Assembly: GCA_021806355.1 (NCBI GenBank)
Contig: JAJZXT010000152.1
Span: 1-11,013, forward strand
Source: Thermoplasmata archaeon
GTDB taxonomy: Archaea; Thermoplasmatota; Thermoplasmata; Thermoplasmatales; Thermoplasmataceae
Direction of reading: 5' to 3'
Length of the DNA: 11,013 nucleotides
Shown: positions 6,591-11,013 of the stretch, piece after piece
Layout: every line of letters starts with the position of its first letter
How positions within the stretch are numbered: the first letter of the stretch is position 1
The notes under the pieces: model-generated
What the model saw: the letters and a program-made list of their open reading frames with translations, nothing else
Databases searched by the model: none
What the model was told of the DNA's origin: nothing
Made by a program: the position numbers and the translations under genes

Positions 6591-7337
6591 ATGGAAGAAC
6601 AGGATCTAAGATCATGCAGGGAGGATGGACCATTCAGGGGGGAAATATGCCCTGTATGTGGAGACGAAGGCAGGGGGCTAATGCACCCGGATGAAATTGA
6701 AGGGGTAAGCAGGATACTTGCGGGAATGCTCAGGCACTTCCCCGAAAATTATGGCGTCAGGATGGACGCGCATGGCTGGGTCAAGATATATTCAATCGTG
6801 CCGGCCATAAGAACCCAGAAAAGAAGGTATGGCTGGATAACGCCATTTCACATTATCGCACTGGCAAAAACCGATCACAGGCAAAGGTATGAGGTAAACG
6901 AGAGGGATGAAATCAGGGCCACATACGGCCACACAATTCCTGTGGATTTATCGGATCTTCCGGACGATAACATTCCGGAAACCGTCTATTACCAGACAAC
7001 CCCTGAAGAGTATGAATTCATCATGGAGACCGGTATCAGCCCTTCCGACAAGACCTATGTCCATCTGTCGTCAACCTACAGGAAGGCATTTGTTTCCGGG
7101 CTTTTCCATGTTGACAACCCGCTTATTCTTGATGTAGATACCCAGAAATATATTGATTCTGGAGGAAGGATATTGAAGGCATCCCATGAGGTTTATTTAA
7201 CCAAGGAAATTGCCCCGGAGTTCCTGAAGAAGTCAGAAATTGAGGAAATCGAGCTCACTTCAGATGAGAAATCAGATATTAAGAGGGTAAAGATAAAAAG
7301 AGAGGAAAGATCAAGGGAGAGGCAGGATTTAGCTTAG
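6591..7337 (+). CDS. kptA: RNA 2'-phosphotransferase (KptA/Tpt1 family)
   Basis: The family removes an internal RNA 2'-phosphate using NAD+, via an ADP-ribosylated intermediate; some members also ADP-ribosylate RNA ends. The 248-residue protein has an N-terminal zinc-ribbon-like stretch (C9, C20, C23 in 'CREDGPFRGEICPVCG'), then 'MLRHFPENYG' (46-55, with catalytic Arg48-His49), 'DAHGWV' (59-64), 'EIRATYGHTIPVDL' (107-120, with Arg109), 'VYYQTTPEE' and 'YVHLS' (156-160). Position 172 in 'VSGLFHVDNP' is Phe where the family normally has its fourth essential Arg, and Asp replaces the usual His of the zinc site, so activity may be altered. The tail after about 212 is highly charged. All Arg codons are AGG/AGA. 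It directly follows prs with a good Shine-Dalgarno. Its last 9 nt overlap the end of the convergent flavoprotein gene. Confidence 0.9.
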   Translation: MEEQDLRSCREDGPFRGEICPVCGDEGRGLMHPDEIEGVSRILAGMLRHFPENYGVRMDAHGWVKIYSIVPAIRTQKRRYGWITPFHIIALAKTDHRQRYEVNERDEIRATYGHTIPVDLSDLPDDNIPETVYYQTTPEEYEFIMETGISPSDKTYVHLSSTYRKAFVSGLFHVDNPLILDVDTQKYIDSGGRILKASHEVYLTKEIAPEFLKKSEIEEIELTSDEKSDIKRVKIKREERSRERQDLA

Positions 7338-8987
7338 ATCCGGAAGGTTGAACCTGATATACGATTCAACCCTTGATATCCCAAGCTCCATTGCCGACTT
7401 CAGGTCGTACTGGTTTGCTGTAAAATTCCTGACATCAAAATCCCTGTCCAGATCGCTCACAAAAACCACGCCTTTTTTCTCTGCCATTTTCCTGAATGCT
7501 ATCTGCCGGTTTCTGTCCAGACTGTTGAGGCTTCTTTCACTGGCTTCAACCCTGTTATGTTCCGCAATCATAAGCATCTGGTCATGATGCTTATAAATAT
7601 TTGAATCCACTGATATATCTCCTGAATCTGGAAGATCAGGATAAATTACCGGAGGGATGGCAAGGATATGTGGACTCCTGCTTTCAGTTGACAGGACAAC
7701 ATCTATGCCAAATCTCTTGATTTCGTGAAGATAATAATCAAGAAGCCTGGTGAACTCCGACTTCTTGAATGGATCCTTCACCATGGCCAGATCGCCGCCA
7801 AGCAACTCGCCCTTCTCATATATTATTGGCTTCAATCCGGTTTCCCTAGCCCTTAGAGCCGCTTCCATCCCTGCGACCCCTCCTCCCGCTATGGTGATTT
7901 CCCCTTTCAATCCTGTGAATATTATTCTTGAATTCTCATATCCGGTATATGGATTCACTGTGCACCTGACCTCCCCATAGGAGAGGTCCCTGCATGCCTG
8001 GTTACATCTTATGCATGGGCGAAGGGGTACCTTTCCGTTTTCCAGTTTCATGGGAATAAATGGATCGGCGAGCGCAGCCCTTCCTAGGGCAACAAAATCA
8101 ACGATTTTTAATGCCTCCTCTATTGATTCGGGAGATGTTATCGATCCCACAATCATAGTCTTGATTCCCGGTTTCCTCGGAAGCCTTTTCAGTATGTGCA
8201 TTTCATCTGAATAGAATGATGCAGATGAACCAGGAGGCGCAAACCTCCCGGCTGAATAGTGGACATAATCCAGGTTTCTCAGTGATTCAGAAACTTTCAG
8301 GCCATATTGAGCGTCGTATCCATCAGGATCATCTTCATAGAGGCTGAGCCTTATGCCCACCGGCAAGCCTGAAGACTCCTTGGCAATATCTATGATTTCC
8401 TGTGGAAACGCCAGGCGTTTCTCGAAAGTTCCGCCATATTTATCATTTCGCTTATTGAGGGCAGGCGAAAGAAATTCCTGTATCAGGTAGCCATGAGCAC
8501 CATGAATTTCAACGCCGTCAAAATTTGAGAGCCGGGAAACCCTTGAGGCAGCCTCAAAAGCTTTTCTGGTACGTTCCATATCTTCCTCCGACATTTCAGA
8601 GGGAATATGCCCAAGATAATCCAGAGGTGAAGGGGCTATAATTCTTCCACCATCATTTGGTAATGCCTTGCCCCCCGCATGGACAATCTGGACAAATATC
8701 CTTGACTGGTGTTTATGGATGCTTTCTGTCAGCCTCTTCAACTTTGGAATGTGATCCGATACTCCAATAACCATCTCATTTCTTGATCCCTTTGCGGTTT
8801 CCATCAGGACGTATGAATACTCGGTAATTATGAGGCCAAAACCACCTTTTGCCCTCTCCTCAAGATATGCAATGTGATTGTTGTTTGTCATTCCATCGGG
8901 ATTGGCAAGGTTTGATATCATGGGTGCCATGGCAATCCTGTTCTTTACCCAGACATTTCCGATATATTCACCGGTAAGGCTCTTCAT
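7329..8987 (-). CDS. Old Yellow Enzyme-type NADH:flavin oxidoreductase, 2,4-dienoyl-CoA reductase-like, shortened C-terminus
   Basis: A flavin- and iron-sulfur-dependent enoate/enoyl reductase-like protein of 552 residues. Residues 1-320 form an FMN-binding TIM barrel ('KNRIAMAPM', 'QIVHAGGKA', 'IHGAHGYLIQEFLSP' at 161-175 with Tyr167, 'DKYGGTFEKR', 'VALGRAALADP'). Next comes a 4Fe-4S motif C325-x2-C328-x3-C332-x9-C342, then a dinucleotide-binding 'IAGGGVAGMEAA' (366-377) with Glu391 and 'LLGGDL'. Related trimodular reductases are about 640-680 residues and carry a second GxGxxG nucleotide-binding module. Here residues 430-552 lack that motif, so how the enzyme receives electrons from NAD(P)H is unclear. 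The true substrate is unknown (an unsaturated acyl-CoA or enoate is likely). A TATA box sits 24 nt upstream of the ATG, and an MFS gene ends 33 nt before it on the same strand. Confidence 0.85.
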   Translation of the reverse strand: MKSLTGEYIGNVWVKNRIAMAPMISNLANPDGMTNNNHIAYLEERAKGGFGLIITEYSYVLMETAKGSRNEMVIGVSDHIPKLKRLTESIHKHQSRIFVQIVHAGGKALPNDGGRIIAPSPLDYLGHIPSEMSEEDMERTRKAFEAASRVSRLSNFDGVEIHGAHGYLIQEFLSPALNKRNDKYGGTFEKRLAFPQEIIDIAKESSGLPVGIRLSLYEDDPDGYDAQYGLKVSESLRNLDYVHYSAGRFAPPGSSASFYSDEMHILKRLPRKPGIKTMIVGSITSPESIEEALKIVDFVALGRAALADPFIPMKLENGKVPLRPCIRCNQACRDLSYGEVRCTVNPYTGYENSRIIFTGLKGEITIAGGGVAGMEAALRARETGLKPIIYEKGELLGGDLAMVKDPFKKSEFTRLLDYYLHEIKRFGIDVVLSTESRSPHILAIPPVIYPDLPDSGDISVDSNIYKHHDQMLMIAEHNRVEASERSLNSLDRNRQIAFRKMAEKKGVVFVSDLDRDFDVRNFTANQYDLKSAMELGISRVESYIRFNLPDLS

Positions 8988-8989
8988 GG

Positions 8990-9004
8990 ATCAATATTAT
9001 TGAT
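8990..9004. promoter_or_regulatory. short inverted repeat at the predicted transcript start of the flavoprotein gene
   Basis: ATCAAT-ATT-ATTGAT lies between the TATA box and the ATG of the flavoprotein gene, covering the expected transcript start. A protein bound here would block transcription. The site is AT-rich and short, so chance is a real alternative. Confidence 0.25.
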
Positions 9005-9005
9005 T

Positions 9006-9015
9006 GATATTTAAG
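9006..9015 (-). promoter_or_regulatory. TATA box of the flavoprotein gene
   Basis: On the minus strand CTTAAATATC is centred about 24 nt before the ATG at 8987, the spacing of a leaderless archaeal promoter. It lies in the 33-nt gap after the MFS gene, so the flavoprotein can be transcribed on its own as well as by read-through. Confidence 0.55.
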
Positions 9016-9020
9016 AAGAA

Positions 9021-10208
9021 TCACTTTTTCATGCCAAATAATCTAAGATAAACAATTCCGGCTACGAACTGTATGGTTCCTCCAATGACCAGTGGCAAAG
9101 GGATATAGATATCTGCCAGGATTCCGGAGGTTCCCGAAGTCAACTGTGACAACCTTCCAGCTGTAGCCTGGAAACTGGTCCCAGCACCGAGATCACCCTC
9201 CTTAAGCCCGCTTATGTTGATGGTGCTCCTGGAGGGTGTTCCATAACCGGCCACTGCCATCCTCCCGATATAAAGGGTAGCAGCGAGATAGAAGAATGGT
9301 GAAAGGGCCAGTGGAACCATGAGGATTCCCTGAAGCATTCTTGCATAAGCTCCTAATCTACCTGGATTCTTCATTTTATGGGCCATCTTTACCGATATAT
9401 ACGATCCAAGCGAGGTTGAAAGATAGGAGCCGGTGAACATTATGCCCAGAAGAAGTGTTGAAACACCAAAGGCCACATGGAACCATGCCGATATGATTGC
9501 CATTGAAAGGCCGATGCCTGCGCCGTTTATGGCATTGGAAAATATGACTTTTCCAAGGAACCTGACCGAGCCTTTCTGGATCACCCCATGTTTCTTCATC
9601 TCCCTCTTTCTCTCGAAAACAAATAACAGTGATATAAGGGAAGCAATCATCAGCAGGGCAGATATTCCAAAGAGAAGCCTGTATGAGGGAATTTCTCCAA
9701 CAGAATGTGCAAGGAAATTCTGGCTTATGACAAGCCCGCCCCCGAAAATAGAGAAGAAGCTTCCAATGGTTGTTACTATACCGATCTTCTTCACCCTTTC
9801 ATTAGTGTCTGGCCAGTTATTGCCAATTAAGGCAGTGGTGCCTGGTGAAAAGGCTCCCCTTATTGCCCCTGGTCCTCCACCTATTCCACCAATAACTGTC
9901 AACGCAATTAGCGGTGGATAGGTTGTCAGGAACAGGACTGACATGGAAAACAGGGGAAATATCTCAGAAATAATAAGCGAATATTTGTAGCCAAACCTGT
10001 CTCCCAGGATTCCCATTAGAATGGTCTGGAAAACGGTGAACAGTATCAGGAAAAACGCAAAGAACCCTATGACAACTAGACTGTATCCAAGGACGAAGAG
10101 ATACAGGGGGTAGGAAATGGCAGAAAAGCTCAGGGCTACGCTCCTTGCCGCCCTTGAAATTACGAGAAACTTGAACGCCCTGTCAGTTCTCTCTTGCACA
10201 TCAGGCAC
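9021..10208 (-). CDS. MFS transporter
   Basis: A 395-residue integral membrane carrier with about 11-12 hydrophobic spans. The MFS loop motif appears as 'GILGDRFGYKYSL' (67-79). A charged central loop, 'FERKREMKKHG' (about 203-213), separates the two halves. The glycine-rich 'GGIGGGPGAIRGAFSPG' (about 102-118) and 'GRMAVAGYGTPSRSTI' (about 318-333) occupy the equivalent helix 4 and 10 regions of the two halves. The substrate is not evident; drug export or a small-metabolite carrier are both possible. The longest frame begins at GTG 10208. A TATA-like box (minus-strand CTTTTAATCA, about 10218-10227) would place a leaderless transcript near 10199, where codon 4 is also GTG, so the real start may be there. 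It is followed by the flavoprotein gene after 33 nt and may be co-transcribed with it. Confidence 0.85.
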   Translation of the reverse strand: MPDVQERTDRAFKFLVISRAARSVALSFSAISYPLYLFVLGYSLVVIGFFAFFLILFTVFQTILMGILGDRFGYKYSLIISEIFPLFSMSVLFLTTYPPLIALTVIGGIGGGPGAIRGAFSPGTTALIGNNWPDTNERVKKIGIVTTIGSFFSIFGGGLVISQNFLAHSVGEIPSYRLLFGISALLMIASLISLLFVFERKREMKKHGVIQKGSVRFLGKVIFSNAINGAGIGLSMAIISAWFHVAFGVSTLLLGIMFTGSYLSTSLGSYISVKMAHKMKNPGRLGAYARMLQGILMVPLALSPFFYLAATLYIGRMAVAGYGTPSRSTINISGLKEGDLGAGTSFQATAGRLSQLTSGTSGILADIYIPLPLVIGGTIQFVAGIVYLRLFGMKK

Positions 10209-10321
10209 ATTATTTCTTGATTAAAAGAGTGTTCGAAATCACCGGAACAAGGATTGCACACGTCAGGTAAGGCAGTTTTGGCAAGGTAATCGTCGAAATA
10301 GTCAGGCAGATTTATCGTTAT

Positions 10322-10581
10322 ATGCATCTGAAGGCAATGAATGTTTTAGGTTCCTTGCTATTCCTGCTTTTACCATTTCTTGGTTTCACTTTTTATAATT
10401 CCCGGTTTTTCTGAATGTGTTTCGGTATTTAGAAAGCCCTGAGGCAATATCACGTTTCCTAATTATGATCTCAACATATTTCGGATTGCCCATATTCCAG
10501 AGTTTTGCCAACGTTACCTCACCCTTTGCAGATATATTCCCGGTTGTGCCAATGCGGATGAAAATCTTCTTCTTAGCATAA
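10322..10581 (+). pseudogene. probable 5' fragments of a frameshifted membrane protein gene
   Basis: Between the MFS gene and the membrane protein that runs off the window there is no intact gene, but two short frames look like its missing front part. From ATG 10322 to the stop at 10412-10414 the frame gives 30 residues with one strong hydrophobic span ('MNVLGSLLFLLLPFLGFTFY'). From about 10399 to the stop at 10579-10581 a second frame gives a membrane-protein-like piece ('RFLIMISTYFGLPIFQSF'). The third frame then continues the protein. Both joins need a -1 shift, near runs of T (about 10405-10410) and A (about 10561-10564), which fits lost bases or homopolymer sequencing errors. The stretch 10209-10321 shows nothing else I recognise. 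Joining the fragments is an inference. Confidence 0.35.
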
Positions 10582-10589
10582 CAGATTTC

Positions 10590-11013
10590 ATGGTTTTAAT
10601 CAGTCTGGGTTTAATAGTATCTTCAGGTTTCCATTATAGGAAAGAACTTGGACGGCTGAATGGGTACTTCTTTCCCATTTTCACATCAGGGGTCACTCTT
10701 TTCTTTGCCATGATGACATACTTCATAGATCCGATAGTTGTGTTATTTTCCATAATCGTTCTCGTGCTCAGTTACCTTATTCACGATCTAATCTCCATGG
10801 AAAGAATTTCATTGCGGATATTCAGTGGTATGTTTGAAATTATCCTGCTTGTAATAATCTCTGTCTTTTTGACATCCTACAGGGTATTTATACCTATAAA
10901 CACCAGCTTCATTTCAACAGGCACCGCCAACTTAGCACTCGTTCTATTATTAGCAGCTGGAATCGCCAACATCACAGATGGGATGGCTGAATTATACGCC
11001 ATCAGAGGAAAAT
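10590..11013 (+). CDS. multi-spanning membrane protein, 3'-partial
   Basis: A frame open to the end of the window encodes at least 141 residues from ATG 10590, with about five hydrophobic segments (roughly 1-14, 26-45, 47-64, 78-97 and 107-127) joined by short charged loops such as 'HYRKELGRLNG' and 'HDLISMERISLR'. I do not recognise a family. The frame is open back to 10443 but has no ATG, GTG or TTG before 10590, and neither a Shine-Dalgarno nor a TATA box stands at a sensible distance before that ATG. This suggests the real start lies in another frame upstream (see 10322-10581). The C-terminus lies outside the window. Confidence 0.55.
   Translation, partial: MVLISLGLIVSSGFHYRKELGRLNGYFFPIFTSGVTLFFAMMTYFIDPIVVLFSIIVLVLSYLIHDLISMERISLRIFSGMFEIILLVIISVFLTSYRVFIPINTSFISTGTANLALVLLLAAGIANITDGMAELYAIRGK

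Noticed and set aside
9433..9921. A 162-residue + strand frame opposite the second MFS gene
   Set aside because: It is antisense to a clear transporter. Its Pro/Ile/Met-rich composition mirrors the membrane helices on the other strand.
10561..10578. Programmed -1 ribosomal frameshift at the A run before CTTCTTCTT
   Set aside because: No canonical X-XXY-YYZ slippery heptamer in the right frame and no obvious downstream stem. Lost bases or sequencing error are simpler explanations.
10443..10589. Extension of the right-end membrane protein upstream in the same frame
   Set aside because: It has no start codon, and the translated stretch is Cys-rich and unlike membrane protein. The neighbouring frame reads better here.
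1..11013. CRISPR array, insertion sequence, toxin-antitoxin or defence island
   Set aside because: I saw no spaced direct repeats, transposase motifs, terminal inverted repeats or recognisable defence domains. Most genes are metabolic or transport.

Overview
The window looks like a piece of a thermoacidophilic euryarchaeal (Thermoplasmatales-type) chromosome. Four things support this. Promoters have TATA-like boxes placed about 24-25 nt before start codons, as expected for leaderless archaeal mRNAs. Arginine is coded almost entirely by AGG/AGA in the core genes. One radical SAM protein resembles the Ta0216 family of Thermoplasma, and the PRPP synthetase has the short archaeal form. There is also an archaeal-type RNA 2'-phosphotransferase. 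I cannot name a species.

Left part (1-1250, + strand): an unrecognised protein, possibly cut by the window edge, overlaps by ATGA with a plasmid pRiA4b ORF-3-like protein. This pair uses many CGN arginine codons, unlike its neighbours, and looks like accessory DNA. A converging intergenic region (1251-1453) with a weak hairpin and a T-tract follows.

Middle left (1454-5513, - strand): a transcription unit reading right to left holds an MFS transporter of the metabolite:H+ symporter type, a bacterial-type (type I) pantothenate kinase overlapping it by 4 nt, and 32 nt later a B12-binding-domain radical SAM protein. The transporter/kinase coupling suggests uptake of pantothenate, or a related CoA precursor, followed by its phosphorylation.

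Middle right (5514-7337): a divergent control region contains TATA boxes for both directions and a nested palindrome. It is followed by prs (PRPP synthetase) and, with no gap, kptA (RNA 2'-phosphotransferase). kptA seems to lack one of the four residues known to be essential in the Tpt1 family.

Right part (7329-10208, - strand): a second MFS transporter lies upstream of an Old-Yellow-Enzyme/2,4-dienoyl-CoA-reductase-like flavoprotein whose C-terminal nucleotide-binding half is shortened. The flavoprotein gene ends inside the end of kptA (9-nt convergent overlap). Past 10208 lies a 0.8-kb stretch holding a multi-spanning membrane protein that runs off the window. Its N-terminal part appears scattered over two other frames (two apparent -1 shifts), so it is either a decaying gene or carries assembly errors.

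I saw no rRNA, tRNA, CRISPR array, insertion sequence or replication origin. No clearly novel defence or other multi-gene system is evident. The most noteworthy items are the transporter-CoaA pair, the altered KptA, the shortened flavoprotein and the split membrane gene.
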